Shown: positions 44,594 through 56,904, counted from the stretch's first letter. The stretch is 64,000 bases of DNA from Pseudomonas fragi (GCF_025426255.1 NZ_CP104861.1:2604001-2668000); one strand, 5' to 3'. Numbers and translations are program-made. The notes: a model not told the origin generated them from the letters alone.

Positions 44594-45748
44594 ATGATGT
44601 CACCGTTTGTCCCTTTTCCGATATTTTGCCCGTACGCTCAGTGGCGACCCTCTGGTTTGGTTCAGTTTCCGGAGAATAACGAGTTGCTAGCTCGGCTTGC
44701 AGCTGTAGATGAGTCTTGCTTTCCACTCATTAGCTTATGGTACTGCCAGCGTTACCTGGCTTGGATCGCCCACAGCTGGCCTCCAGAGCAAGCCAATGAG
44801 GCTTATTACTTCGAGACCATACATCTCGAGCGTCTTCTCAATTGGTGCTTCTCCGAAGGTTTGTCACTATTGAGTCTGCGGGCTCGGGATCTGCACCGTT
44901 ATGGGGAGTTCTTTAGCTCTCCCAGCGCTGATTGGTGCGCTCCTACAGTGAGCTTGAAATTCCTGCCGAACCCATTGAAGCCCTACGAAAGCTGGATGGT
45001 AAACCCTGCTTGGCGTCCATTTTTGTCAACGCCTCGTGATGCTTCATGTCAGTTTGGCATGGCACAAGTCGTGATCAATAGGTTCATTGATTTCTATCGC
45101 CGGGAGGTTTGTAAACCAGGGTTAAGTCCAGTCCTCAGGGGGTTCCATAAGAAAAAAGCTGTTAAGAATTTCCATAAATTGACTGAGTATGAAATGGACT
45201 GGTATATGGCGAGTCTTGGGGCGTTGTCTCATGGTGAGATGTATAAACAAAGTACTCTGGTGTATTTTGCGCTTGCTAGGTGGTCTCGGCAGTCAAGACG
45301 CAGGCTGATGGGGAATTCAAGCAATCCAGGGCTATTGAATCAATTTTATAAGGGCGCGCATGGGGCATGGGTAGAGACGCTCCCAGGAGGTGGAATTAGG
45401 GCTTTGAATGAGCAGTTCACATTCATTTTTGAGAGCTATTTGAAGCACTTAGAGCTCGATCCCGATCAACCCCTTCCACTTGCTAAGCTATTCGAGTCCT
45501 CCCCTGAAGGAAAATTTGCGCGAAAGTGTAGGGATCAGTTGGTGCAGATGGCTCAAGGCTCAGATGAGCCGCAGATAAGGATTGCTGCCGCGAAGTTTCA
45601 AAATCTTACGTTTTCAAGCCTGCGTAAATCTTCCACTCTGTAGCTGCGTGATTTCGCTAATACGAGCAGCTGTGCGCAATGGAGGCTGGACGAGGCTAGT
45701 TTGAATTCTCTCGTTCAAGAACTCTCTGATGCCTTATCCCATGAGTAG
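44594..45748 (+). pseudogene. tyrosine-recombinase-like gene interrupted by an in-frame amber codon
   Basis: The frame runs from 44594 to a TAG at 45641-45643 (349 codons), then stays open for 34 more codons to TAG 45746-45748. There it overlaps the next ATG as ATGAGTAG, a normal operon junction, so the longer frame was probably the original gene. Residues about 70-115 (HLERLLNWCFSEGLSLLSLR and following) look like an integrase core-binding domain. The end, TFSSLRKSSTL, resembles the box around the catalytic HxxR but lacks its histidine. No clear catalytic tyrosine is seen. It may be a degenerate integrase or a recombinase-derived DNA-binding protein. Confidence 0.5.
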
Positions 45749-46016
45749 TGTACGACGCGCGAAAATCGGCACCCCGCGCGTAAAAAAAAGACTCCTAGAT
45801 GACCCCAAATTCGGCTTGTCGCTTCATACGACTTGCCCAGGCTGCCTACTAGCTAAGCAATTTATTCATGAAGATTGTCCTCTGGGGTATGACTCTTCAG
45901 GTCAACCAGAACGTACCTCCCTCACCCTCCTCCCAGTAGTGGCCACCGCCCTGGCGTCTGGTGTGGCGTCATTCCGAGACACTACCCATCATACCCATTT
46001 ATCATTGCAACGTTAG
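45741..46016 (+). CDS. small hypothetical protein next to the recombinase-like gene
   Basis: From ATG 45741 (overlapping the stop of the upstream frame) it would give 91 residues, starting MSSVRRAKIGTPRVKKRLLD with a basic N-terminus and a CPGC motif in HTTCPGCLLAKQFIHEDCPL. The last 35 residues look less protein-like, so it may be truncated. An alternative ATG at 45729 exists. No family recognised. The overlap suggests it was co-expressed with the recombinase-like gene. Confidence 0.35.
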   Translation: MSSVRRAKIGTPRVKKRLLDDPKFGLSLHTTCPGCLLAKQFIHEDCPLGYDSSGQPERTSLTLLPVVATALASGVASFRDTTHHTHLSLQR

Positions 46017-46132
46017 CTCCGTTCGCACTCCTGCTATTCGGACACTGAATGTCTGTCGTAATAGGACGGGCATTCGCACACAACTCTCCGGAAACGCGTA
46101 ATCTTCAGTCCACTCATTAATGGACAGCTTGA

Positions 46133-47728
46133 ATGCACAAACGCTTGGCAGCAAAGAATTACCAGCCTCTAGCCGATGATCGCCATGCTTGGCTCAAGGT
46201 AGTCGAGACGCTTGTCAGCTCTGGGGATCATCCTGACCAACTGCAGAATGCATTCGATTGCCTCGTAGACTCGGCAGGTGATGCGCAGGATGTCGCGCTC
46301 TTAGGGCGAGCGACTGAGCTGGCAAGCGAGGTCGTGGCGCTCTGCGAACGTACTGCAGGGTGCCTTGTTTTGTATTCCTGTGCCAACGCCTGGGCTCACT
46401 TGTATGTCATCGAATATCAAGAAGACCAGGCAACCATTGTCAACCATCCCGCCCTGCTGAACGAGCTGTATTTCCTGCGTGCAGCCATTCAACATGAGGG
46501 TTTCACGGCCATACCGGCTGACCGTCGTGCCAAGATTCACTGCAACCTTGGGAACGCCCTGAGCGCCTGCGGCCGCTGGATAGAAGCTTTGTCTGAGTGG
46601 CGCAGAGCTTTGGTGGAGCAGCCCATACTTGGGATGGCACTCGGTAACCAAGGGATAGGTCTCGTGCGCTATGGCGGCGCGCTGTACGACCCTGGGCATA
46701 CCCATTGGTTTTTTGTTCACGCGCGCCGGCATTTAGAGTCTGCCATCGAAGGTGGAGTGGGCCGTGACGGAGCAACCACAAATGAAGCTATTCAGGCATT
46801 CAAGTGGTACCAGGTGAGACTCGCTGAAGAGGTCGACCAGGAGGATGACACTGAGCTGTTCGACCACAATCTTGGCAAGTCCAAAGCGGAGCGTGAGTAT
46901 CGTCAGTGGTGCCTGGACAACCAGTTGTTCCTGAACCCCATGAACGATCTAGGCGCCCTCCCCGTCGCGGCCTATGACACGCTGCGCCTGCCTAACCACA
47001 ATGCCGAGGTGGGCATTACCTACTTGGCCTTTTTTAATCAGATGAAGCAGGAGTATGCCTACGCCCGCCACTCTCTGTTTCAGGGCGAGCAGGCCCGCTC
47101 AGTCCATTACGCTGACAAAGAAGTCGCACTGGCTTTCAACTGTGACTATGCCCTGTATTCGATAGGGCTGGAGCAGATCAAGACCGCGTTCCGTAATGCC
47201 TATTCGCTGCTGGATAAGGTGGCGTATTTCGTCAACGGCTATTGGCAACTGGGAATCCCTGAGCGAAGCGTGAGCTTCCGAACGCTTTGGTTCGAACCAC
47301 GCAAAAAAGGAGGCCCAACGCAGGAATGGACTGTTCGGCGAGAGTTTATATCAACCCACAACTCGCCGCTTCGAGCGCTCTATTGGGTATCCCAAGACAT
47401 CTACTCCGAAGTACTCAGGAGCGTCGCAACTCCTGATGCGAAGGCCCTGGATGAATTGAGAAACCATCTTGAACACAAACATGCCAAGGTCGTAGATGCG
47501 TTCCATTGGATTGCTGGTGCGTCGGAGCGCCATGCAGACCAGCTAGCCTTTGTTATCGAGAGGGAGGATCTCGTTGCGAAGACCCACCTGATCATACGGT
47601 TATGCCGAGCCGCTTTGGTTTACCTCTGCTTGGCCATGCATCATGTGGAGTCGCAGACCAGGTCGGAAGACGGATACCTTGTTGCAGGGCTTCCCGTGGA
47701 AGACTACCCGGATGACCTGAAGATCTAA
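46133..47728 (+). CDS. TPR plus HEPN protein, LA2681-like
   Basis: A 531-aa protein. The N-terminal half is helical with TPR-like repeats (KIHCNLGNALSACGRWIEAL). The C-terminal half matches the LA2681 type of HEPN domain: FNQMKQEYAYARHSLFQ, EQIKTAFRNAYSLLDKVAYF, SPLRALYWVSQDIY and ELRNHLEHKHAKV. R443-N-x3-H448 is the HEPN Rx4-6H motif of metal-independent RNases. HEPN proteins of this group are predicted to cut RNA in anti-phage or stress responses. It is convergent with a Gabija-like pair and has a weak ribosome site. No antitoxin-like partner is obvious. Confidence 0.72.
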   Translation: MHKRLAAKNYQPLADDRHAWLKVVETLVSSGDHPDQLQNAFDCLVDSAGDAQDVALLGRATELASEVVALCERTAGCLVLYSCANAWAHLYVIEYQEDQATIVNHPALLNELYFLRAAIQHEGFTAIPADRRAKIHCNLGNALSACGRWIEALSEWRRALVEQPILGMALGNQGIGLVRYGGALYDPGHTHWFFVHARRHLESAIEGGVGRDGATTNEAIQAFKWYQVRLAEEVDQEDDTELFDHNLGKSKAEREYRQWCLDNQLFLNPMNDLGALPVAAYDTLRLPNHNAEVGITYLAFFNQMKQEYAYARHSLFQGEQARSVHYADKEVALAFNCDYALYSIGLEQIKTAFRNAYSLLDKVAYFVNGYWQLGIPERSVSFRTLWFEPRKKGGPTQEWTVRREFISTHNSPLRALYWVSQDIYSEVLRSVATPDAKALDELRNHLEHKHAKVVDAFHWIAGASERHADQLAFVIEREDLVAKTHLIIRLCRAALVYLCLAMHHVESQTRSEDGYLVAGLPVEDYPDDLKI

Positions 47729-48023
47729 CCCTGGTGAAACTGGCCTCCCTAAGGCCAGCGCACCAACTCCAGCTCTTTGATTCGAATGGCCATGGCCGAA
47801 TCCGTAACCCCAAACTGTGGGCCAGTGACACCAGGTTTCGGTTGTTGAATTGAGTGCACCGCGCAAGCCCCAACTCCCGCTCACCGGAGTCCTTCGAGGC
47901 ATAGAGCAGCCGATCAGGATTGATGGGGTCGAGGTCAAAGGCGATCATGTTGCTGAAGAGCAATTGCCGGCTCTGCAAAGTCCTGCAGAGCCCTGTAAAC
48001 CTCCAATCCAGCAATCATCGAGC

Positions 48024-49088
48024 CTATGGGGCCCATACCGGTAGCTTCGATTCCCCGGGCTTGTCGACGACGATCGCAAGACTCTGCCGGGCCCGGGTTA
48101 CGGCTACGTAGAATGCCGCCGCGGCCGTAGCTTCTAGATGCGCTCCCTTCTTGATAAAACTCTCAATATTAGTAGTGGGTGCAAGCAATACCCGCTCGAA
48201 TGTCGCTCCCTTTACCCCTTTGAAATTCTGGAAATCCAGATCGAGATGCTTTGCCGAGTTCACGGAATGTCTCAGGCACTGTGGCCTATAACGGCCGACG
48301 TATTCCTCGACATGCTGCGTGTGGAGAAGGAATACACCGTCATGCTCTGTAGCGTCGAAATTCTCCGAGGTGGTATCTGGGAACCCCCAGGTTGCGTCGA
48401 ATATGGTATCGGAAAAAGTAGCAATCTCTGTCCTGCACCTGTAGGTCGTGGTCGCATAGGTGATGGTTAGTAAGCCTTCCGCTTCGCGATCCCTGAACCA
48501 CTCCAGCGACGCGGCATAGCCAAATTTCTTGTTCTTCTGGCCTCGAGGATTTGTAGACAAAACCGCCTGCCTGACATCTCCCACCATGCGCACATCAATT
48601 TTCGAGCCCAGAAGCACCTCCAAAATTTCCCAGTCGTAGCTGGCGAGATCCTGGACTTCATCGATCAATATTTTATCGTAGATGCACTCCAACCTGCGTA
48701 GAAGCGTCGGTGTCGCTTCCATCAACTCAAACGCGAGCTTCCCCAATTCGCATCCGTAGACCCGGTCACCCGAGTCCATGAACCTACTTCTACCCGTGGC
48801 AAACTTGAAGGGTCTGCCTTCAAAGTCAAAGCCCTTGACCCGATCCTTAGGGAATTTGAACCGTAGGAATGGTTGTGCGAAATGACGAAGCAGAAAGGTG
48901 TACCAACCCATGACTTCCATGGTGTTGCTGTCGCCTGCCTGGCTTGCCAAGCGCGATCGAATCTCTTGCTGGTTCGTTTGCGTGAAGGTCAACACTGCAA
49001 TCTTTCGATCAGTCGCTTCGCGGCAGTAATCAACGAGCCCTTGAGTTTTCCTGCCCCCGGCGACTGCAAGCGTCAAATGGTTAGGCAT
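48024..49088 (-). CDS. gajB: GajB-like UvrD/Rep helicase
   Basis: A 354-aa superfamily-1 helicase. The ATP site is LAVAGGRKTQ (K14, T15), the DExx box ILIDEVQDLAS (D143, E144), motif III-like MVGDVRQAVL, and the final motif YVAVTRARQSLAIVVD near the C-terminus. It is shorter than the founding GajB (about 490 aa), mostly in the middle, but ends properly after motif VI. It overlaps the upstream ATPase/nuclease gene by 8 bp. In Gabija, GajB joins the GajA nuclease complex. The pairing is the main support for the name. Confidence 0.75.
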   Translation of the reverse strand: MPNHLTLAVAGGRKTQGLVDYCREATDRKIAVLTFTQTNQQEIRSRLASQAGDSNTMEVMGWYTFLLRHFAQPFLRFKFPKDRVKGFDFEGRPFKFATGRSRFMDSGDRVYGCELGKLAFELMEATPTLLRRLECIYDKILIDEVQDLASYDWEILEVLLGSKIDVRMVGDVRQAVLSTNPRGQKNKKFGYAASLEWFRDREAEGLLTITYATTTYRCRTEIATFSDTIFDATWGFPDTTSENFDATEHDGVFLLHTQHVEEYVGRYRPQCLRHSVNSAKHLDLDFQNFKGVKGATFERVLLAPTTNIESFIKKGAHLEATAAAAFYVAVTRARQSLAIVVDKPGESKLPVWAP

Positions 49089-50685
49089 TTTGGATGAACT
49101 CCGCCGCTTCCTTCATATAATTCGGGGCGGACAGAGCTTTCGGGGACTCGGCGATAAGTAAAGCACCCTCAGTCTTTTCGCGAGTCATCCAGGTCACCAA
49201 GTCTGCCTTCGGCGTGATTCCGAGCACCTCTCTGAGATGACTTTCACCATTCGCTGTAATCAGCTGCGGTTCGAGGGTACGGCCATCACTCACCTGGCCG
49301 ATGAAGAGTTCGCGTTTCGTGCCGTCCAGCCATTTCTCGACCGACACCCGAAGATCGGTAGGCTCAATTCCGTCGTTGTCTCGCATCACCGCGACCGGTT
49401 TATCGACGGCAGCACACAATTCAAGACAGCGGGCCAGCGCAAGCCCCCGCATGCTGATGATATCGATGCCGGCAGCCATAGGTGTTAACCCATGCACGTC
49501 GTGAAACACCCTTTCGAAAATGATTTCGTCAGACGGCCCCTCCACCAGGACAACCTTTTTAGCCAGCACGAGACGGAGCGTGTCGTATCCAGGAAGGCGC
49601 TGAAAGTACCGGACAGTTCCGGGATCAAGAGCCGTAATCTTCGACGCGTAATTTCTATTCAGAAGGTGCAGCGCGTTCAGGCCAAGGCGATTGAGCACAT
49701 ACGTGCTGTGCGTGGACACAAACAGTTGTTGGTCGTCAGAAGCTAGCTTTTCAACGCGGTCTAGCAGAGTGGTAAGACTGGTGTGTGACAGGTGATTCTC
49801 GGGCTCTTCGATCATGACGATCTTCACTTTGGCCGAGTGACGCTTCATCGCGAGCGATATCTTGATCGCAGCTTGCTGACCCTGGCCTGCCATCGAGAAG
49901 GGAACATTGTCTACATGAGGGGTAATGACGCTTTCCCAGGACGTGCGCGACGTCTGATCCATAGCCAATGCCATAGGCTCCGCCAGCAATGATGCACCCA
50001 GTGTCGAGAACCGTGTATTGACTGTCGCCAGCGCACCATCGGTCATTGAGGCTTTGACAGTACGAAAGCCCAACGAGATTTCAGCCTTCTCAGTGGTCTC
50101 CAGGTGGTCGCTCAGGATCTGGCGCAGGTGGTAGTCCACACCCGCTGAGGATTTGACTGTCCTGGAATCGATTGTTGCCACCGACAGCACCCGCGGACGC
50201 TTGGTAAGCTCCCGATCAGCGAACGACCGCCATTCGCACGTGTAGTACTCAACGGGCAGCAGGGCATTGGGTGTCTTGAGCCAGTCATCCAGCATGTCCT
50301 GGTACTCTTCGTTGGGGTAGATCCTCAAGAAGACTCCCGGGCAGGCATTGGTTGGGACGGCGGTGTTCACGGCACCACAAAGCACCTGCAATTCATCGTC
50401 ATCGCGCAGGTAAAGTTCTATCAGGATTTCGGGCAATGCGGGCTTTTTGCCGGCAGCTCGCTCCGCTAGAAACTCCTTGACGAGCTCGGTGTTGAACCAG
50501 TGCGGGTTCAATTCTTCAAGGACGCTGCGGCCGCCGATCCGACCGTTCAGGGCCAGCGAAACCGCTTCCATCAAGGTGGACTTACCCGCGTCGTTACCCC
50601 CAACCAAAATGTTCATTTTCGGGTTCGGAAGAAGGTTGAAATCCTTGTAGATGCGGTACCCACGGATGTGAATTCTGGTGATCAT
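49081..50685 (-). CDS. gajA: GajA-like OLD-family ATPase/TOPRIM endonuclease
   Basis: A 534-aa protein with an N-terminal ABC-type ATPase (Walker A GGNDAGKST, residues 29-37; Walker B KIVMIEEPENHLSH, 288-301; STHSTYVLNRL D-loop/H-loop region). A C-terminal TOPRIM nuclease follows, with VLVEGPSDE (E382) and MRDNDG (D436, D438). This is the layout of GajA, which cuts DNA when nucleotide pools fall during phage infection. The helicase gene starts inside its last codons. A stand-alone OLD class-2 nuclease is the alternative, but the helicase partner argues for Gabija. Confidence 0.82.
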   Translation of the reverse strand: MITRIHIRGYRIYKDFNLLPNPKMNILVGGNDAGKSTLMEAVSLALNGRIGGRSVLEELNPHWFNTELVKEFLAERAAGKKPALPEILIELYLRDDDELQVLCGAVNTAVPTNACPGVFLRIYPNEEYQDMLDDWLKTPNALLPVEYYTCEWRSFADRELTKRPRVLSVATIDSRTVKSSAGVDYHLRQILSDHLETTEKAEISLGFRTVKASMTDGALATVNTRFSTLGASLLAEPMALAMDQTSRTSWESVITPHVDNVPFSMAGQGQQAAIKISLAMKRHSAKVKIVMIEEPENHLSHTSLTTLLDRVEKLASDDQQLFVSTHSTYVLNRLGLNALHLLNRNYASKITALDPGTVRYFQRLPGYDTLRLVLAKKVVLVEGPSDEIIFERVFHDVHGLTPMAAGIDIISMRGLALARCLELCAAVDKPVAVMRDNDGIEPTDLRVSVEKWLDGTKRELFIGQVSDGRTLEPQLITANGESHLREVLGITPKADLVTWMTREKTEGALLIAESPKALSAPNYMKEAAEFIQNA

Positions 50686-50849
50686 GAGTCGTCATTCCCT
50701 TGGCGAATAATGCGAGTTTATTAATGGGTGCCCACGATGCTATAGGCGAATCTTTGTACTTGTCGATCTCCTCACTGCACCGTGTCGCACCACTCTGCTC
50801 CACCGGGCATCGATCGTCACGGTTCTTGGAAAGCAAATGACGTTGGCAA

Positions 50850-51251
50850 TTATCGAATCCCGTAGTGACGTGTTCCTTCTGACCAGGGCTCGTGGTGAAC
50901 TGGATCGGATTTATAAGTGAAGCTCACGCCCTGAATTTTATGGATTGCGATGCCATTTCGGGTGAGCCGAAGACTGGGCTCGGGCTCGGGCTCGGGCGCG
51001 TGCACGTACCCCATGAAAGACTCGGCTGAGACCTTCTCGACCATGCCCAAGGAAAATAGGGGATCTCCTGCTTCGGCTTCGAGGTTACGCCAGAAGCGGA
51101 AATACTCATCAGTAGTAAGTGCATACCCCTCGCGAGAAAATAGATCTTCTGGAAGCCCGGCCTTTCGCAGTACATGACTCGGTTGAAAGCCCATATCTTT
51201 CAGTAAAACCTGCCAACCGAAGTCAAAGTAAAATGATTGATTACGTGTCAT
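50850..51251 (-). pseudogene. AraC-family regulator remnant (N-terminal fragment)
   Basis: From ATG 51251 the first 85 or so residues match the N-terminal ligand domain of long AraC-family regulators: DFGWQVLLKDMGFQPSHVLR, then LPEDLFSREGYALTTDEYFR and DPLFSLGMVEKVSAESF. The frame then changes into low-complexity PEPEPEP and stops by 50850. No DNA-binding domain follows, while intact members are about 330 aa. It is therefore a truncated gene, perhaps cut when the defence block was inserted. Confidence 0.6.
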
Positions 51252-51581
51252 CGAATCTCCATCCCAGCTCAAGCTTCGAGTTGATCTCTGATTATCAAAA
51301 AGATAAGTGTAGGGGGTTTGAACTTCAGCAAGAACGCAAAGTGCGCCATATCTACAGCAATCTGCGCCAGCACCGAAATTTTTTGCTCTCGCCAAAAACC
51401 TTGTCCAGCCAGATAGATTTGGGTTCACACGGCCTACCGACGCAGTGTGCGAGTGAGATTACCGAGCTGTTGCCGCACAGGTGGGCGCCCGTTTAATCAC
51501 GAAAGGTGTGTTGGGCAGACGCTTACGATCCACCTGAGCGCGCGTTAGCTGGGTGCACACTCCCGAACTCTTCGGGACACC

Positions 51582-51606
51582 GTAGTTCGTTGCTAACCGC
51601 AACTAC
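51582..51606. promoter_or_regulatory. inverted repeat upstream of the reductase cluster
   Basis: GTAGTT (51582-51587) and AACTAC (51601-51606), perfect 6-bp arms with a 13-nt spacer, 108 bp before the first aldo/keto reductase. A further short stem CCCGAA/TTCGGG lies at 51562-51576. It could be the site of the LysR protein encoded at the end of the cluster. Confidence 0.3.
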
Positions 51607-51659
51607 AAAAGGTAATTGATGAGCACCCCTCATGACCCCTTGCAGATTTACCCGTCTAG

Positions 51660-54307
<2,648 letters not shown>

Positions 54308-54366
54308 GTCTGCCCTACGCGGCTCCGTGTACGGAGCCGCTTCATTGCCTGACCGGAATTGATCCA

Positions 54367-54834
54367 ATGAACCGATTAATCGCACCACTCGTTGCTTTTT
54401 CACTTATGACGGCAAAGTCGCAGGCAGCCAGTGAAATCCGCATAACCCCGAACGACTCGCAGCCTTCGATTAGAGGCGCGGCGGAAACCTTTACGGGCAC
54501 GGTGCGCGTTGATGGCCTGTTCAAGGGAGAACTGCCAGCACGCATCGGCGGTGGCACGGTAACCTTCGAACCCGGCGCACGAACTGCGTGGCATACCCAT
54601 CCACTCGGGCAAACGCTGATCGTCACAGCGGGTGTCGGCTACGTGCAGCAAGAAGGTAGCCCGCGTCAGGAAATTCGTCCGGGAGACATTGTCTGGATTC
54701 CGCCAAATACCCGCCACTGGCATGGCGCCACGGCCAGCAACGGCATGACCCACATCGCCATCGCTGAAGCCGAGGACGGCAAGACCGTCACCTGGGCGGA
54801 GCAGGTCTCTGAGGCGCAATACTCTGGTAAATGA
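54367..54834 (+). CDS. exported cupin-domain protein
   Basis: A 155-aa single cupin with an N-terminal signal (MNRLIAPLVAFSLMTAKSQA). Metal ligands H76 and H78 in AWHTHPLGQT and the second box PGDIVWIPPNTRHWHGA with a further histidine are in place. This form resembles the YhhW/RmlC-like cupins found beside aldo/keto reductases and carboxymuconolactone decarboxylases. Predicted to act in the periplasm. Same strand as its neighbours, 59 bp after the reductase. Confidence 0.82.
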   Translation: MNRLIAPLVAFSLMTAKSQAASEIRITPNDSQPSIRGAAETFTGTVRVDGLFKGELPARIGGGTVTFEPGARTAWHTHPLGQTLIVTAGVGYVQQEGSPRQEIRPGDIVWIPPNTRHWHGATASNGMTHIAIAEAEDGKTVTWAEQVSEAQYSGK

Positions 54835-55058
54835 AGTTACGGAATGTGTCGAAGCTGCTTGTCCGGCACCCACGCCGCAAACAGTCATCCGACCGCTAGG
54901 CCCCGCACCAGCGAGGTCGCGCCGGGATTTCGGCGATTATCGCAACGAGCACTCATGAGTTCTGCTCAGGAGTCCTTGCGCAATACCGGGGTTAATCTCC
55001 CCAACCATCCTCCGTACGATCCAGCAACACCGCAACGACTCGCAATGGATAGAGCCTC

Positions 55059-55835
55059 ATGATGACCAGTGACGCAAGCAAGACCACTGCCCTCTCCGCA
55101 CTGTTGATGCTCTGTTTAAGCGCTGGTGCGATGTTCAGCGTGACCACTCAAGCAGCCGAGGCATCGCAAACCGTGACGATCTCACCCGCCAGCTCAGAAT
55201 CACTGTCGACCCGACAGCAAGCGATTCCCCTAATTGCCGCGTTTATGGCGACTAGCGACATGCCTAGCCTCAACGCAGCCCTCAACCAAGGACTCGATGC
55301 GGGCCTGAGCGTCAGCGAAGCTCGGGAAATTCTCGTACAGCTCTACGCCTACGTCGGTTTCCCGCGGAGCCTTAATGCCTTAAACGAGCTGATGACTGTG
55401 GTGCAGGCACGCAAACAACGCGGCATTGCAGATGCGCTGGGACGCGAACCAAGCCGGGCGATTCCGGTCGGGGCTGAGTTGTTGGCGGCGGGTACGGCGA
55501 ATCAAACCAAGATCTCCGGCGCCCCGGTCAAAGGAACGGTGTTCGAATTCGCGCCAGTGATCAACCAGTTCCTGCAATCCCACCTGTTCGGCGACATCTT
55601 CGAGCGCGACAACCTCGATTGGCAAAGCCGCGAACTGGCGACTGTCGGAGCGCTAGCGGCAACACCGGGAGTGGAATCGCAACTCCGCTCGCACATGCTG
55701 GCGAGCCTTCGTGTCGGACTCAGCGCAGCGCAGTTGCGTCAAGTGACCGATTTATTGAAAAAGCACGGTGATGCCCAGACCGCCGAGCGTGCGGGTACAG
55801 CGCTGGCTCAAGCCCTCGCAGCTTCGAGGAAATGA
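55059..55835 (+). CDS. exported carboxymuconolactone decarboxylase-like protein
   Basis: A 258-aa protein with a hydrophobic signal region (ALSALLMLCLSAGAMFSV) and two CMD/AhpD-like modules. The first contains LSVSEAREILVQLYAYVGFPRSLNAL, the second SRELATVGALAATPGVESQLRSHM. The CxxC thiol pair of AhpD is absent, so it is the non-redox CMD type. ATG 55059 is used; 55062 is equally possible. The 224 bp upstream (54835-55058) contain no convincing gene. It overlaps no neighbour but lies 1 bp from the next start. Confidence 0.82.
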   Translation: MMTSDASKTTALSALLMLCLSAGAMFSVTTQAAEASQTVTISPASSESLSTRQQAIPLIAAFMATSDMPSLNAALNQGLDAGLSVSEAREILVQLYAYVGFPRSLNALNELMTVVQARKQRGIADALGREPSRAIPVGAELLAAGTANQTKISGAPVKGTVFEFAPVINQFLQSHLFGDIFERDNLDWQSRELATVGALAATPGVESQLRSHMLASLRVGLSAAQLRQVTDLLKKHGDAQTAERAGTALAQALAASRK

Positions 55836-55836
55836 A

Positions 55837-56904
55837 ATGACCGCTAAAAAATTGTTGGGTGCCACACTCCTTAGCCTTTTGGCAGCTTGCGCAAGCCAAC
55901 CCGATAGTTCCGGCCCACTGATAATAGAAAAACAAGGCAGCTTCGCCGCTGGCGGAACGATGACGACTGCACCAGGTACGTTCAACCCGCGCAAACCAAT
56001 GACGCCCGACGGCCAGACCTATCACGGTGACCACGCCTACGCTTTCTACCAAATCCCGGTCGATGCGCGAAAACTGCCCATCGTCATGTGGCACGGCGCG
56101 GGTCAGTTCTCCAAAACCTGGGAGACCACCGCCGATGGCCGCGAAGGTTTTCAGAATATTTTTCTGCGGCGTCACTACAGCGTTTATCTTATCGATCAGC
56201 CACGGCGTGGTGATGCCGGGCGCAGCATAGTCGAGACCACAATCAAGCCGACGCCGGACGAACAACTGTGGTTCAACCAGTTCCGCATTGGCCTGTGGCC
56301 CAACTACTTCAACGGCGTGCAAGTGGCACAGGATGCCCAGACCCGCGAGCAGTTTTTCCGGGCAATGACGCCGAACACCGGGCCGTTCGAAATGGGCGTC
56401 GTCTCTGATGGCGTCTCGGCGCTATTCGACAAAATCGGCCCGGGAATCTTGTTCACCCATTCGCAAGGTGGCGGGCCGGGCTGGTTGACGGCGATCAAGA
56501 ACGACAAGGTTAAGGCTATCGTGGCATTCGAGCCTGGTAGCAGCTTCGTGTTTGCCGAAGGTGAAGTACCTGCGCCGATTCCCAGCGCATTTGACACGGT
56601 GCAAGGCGCGGCTGTGCCGATGGAGCAATTCATGGCGCTCACGCGAATCCCGATTCTTATCATTTACGGCGACAACATCCCCGATCAGGCCATCGATCTG
56701 CCTGCCCAGGACAGTTGGCGCGCTCGCCTTAAGATGGCCCGGCTATGGCGCGACGCGGTCAATCAGCACGGTGGCGATGTACGACTGATCCACTTGCCCG
56801 AGACAGGCATCAACGGCAATACCCACTTCCCCATGTCGGATCTGAACAACGTGCAGATCGCTGATCTGGTGTCGCAATTCCTCAAAGAAAAACAGCTGGA
56901 CTGA
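55837..56904 (+). CDS. lipoprotein alpha/beta hydrolase
   Basis: A 355-aa protein with lipoprotein signal MTAKKLLGATLLSLLAACAS (lipobox LAAC). Fold markers are IVMWHGAGQFSKTWETT (oxyanion), FTHSQGGGPGW with nucleophile serine in place of GxSxG, IPILIIYGDNIP (acid strand) and NTHFPMSD with the catalytic histidine. The start at 55837 follows AGGAAATGAA and is 1 bp after the CMD stop. Substrate unknown; outer-membrane or periplasmic location is likely. Confidence 0.84.
   Translation: MTAKKLLGATLLSLLAACASQPDSSGPLIIEKQGSFAAGGTMTTAPGTFNPRKPMTPDGQTYHGDHAYAFYQIPVDARKLPIVMWHGAGQFSKTWETTADGREGFQNIFLRRHYSVYLIDQPRRGDAGRSIVETTIKPTPDEQLWFNQFRIGLWPNYFNGVQVAQDAQTREQFFRAMTPNTGPFEMGVVSDGVSALFDKIGPGILFTHSQGGGPGWLTAIKNDKVKAIVAFEPGSSFVFAEGEVPAPIPSAFDTVQGAAVPMEQFMALTRIPILIIYGDNIPDQAIDLPAQDSWRARLKMARLWRDAVNQHGGDVRLIHLPETGINGNTHFPMSDLNNVQIADLVSQFLKEKQLD

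Noticed and set aside
44460..44726. 88-aa minus-strand frame overlapping the recombinase-like gene
   Set aside because: No ribosome site, composition unlike a protein, and it overlaps a better candidate on the other strand.
47592..48014. 140-aa minus-strand frame at the end of the HEPN gene
   Set aside because: Half of it lies antisense to the HEPN coding region and no family features are seen; the remaining gap (47729-48023) shows no clear gene.
54844..55062. 72-aa frame between cupin and CMD genes
   Set aside because: Composition is not protein-like, and there is no ribosome site or conserved pattern.
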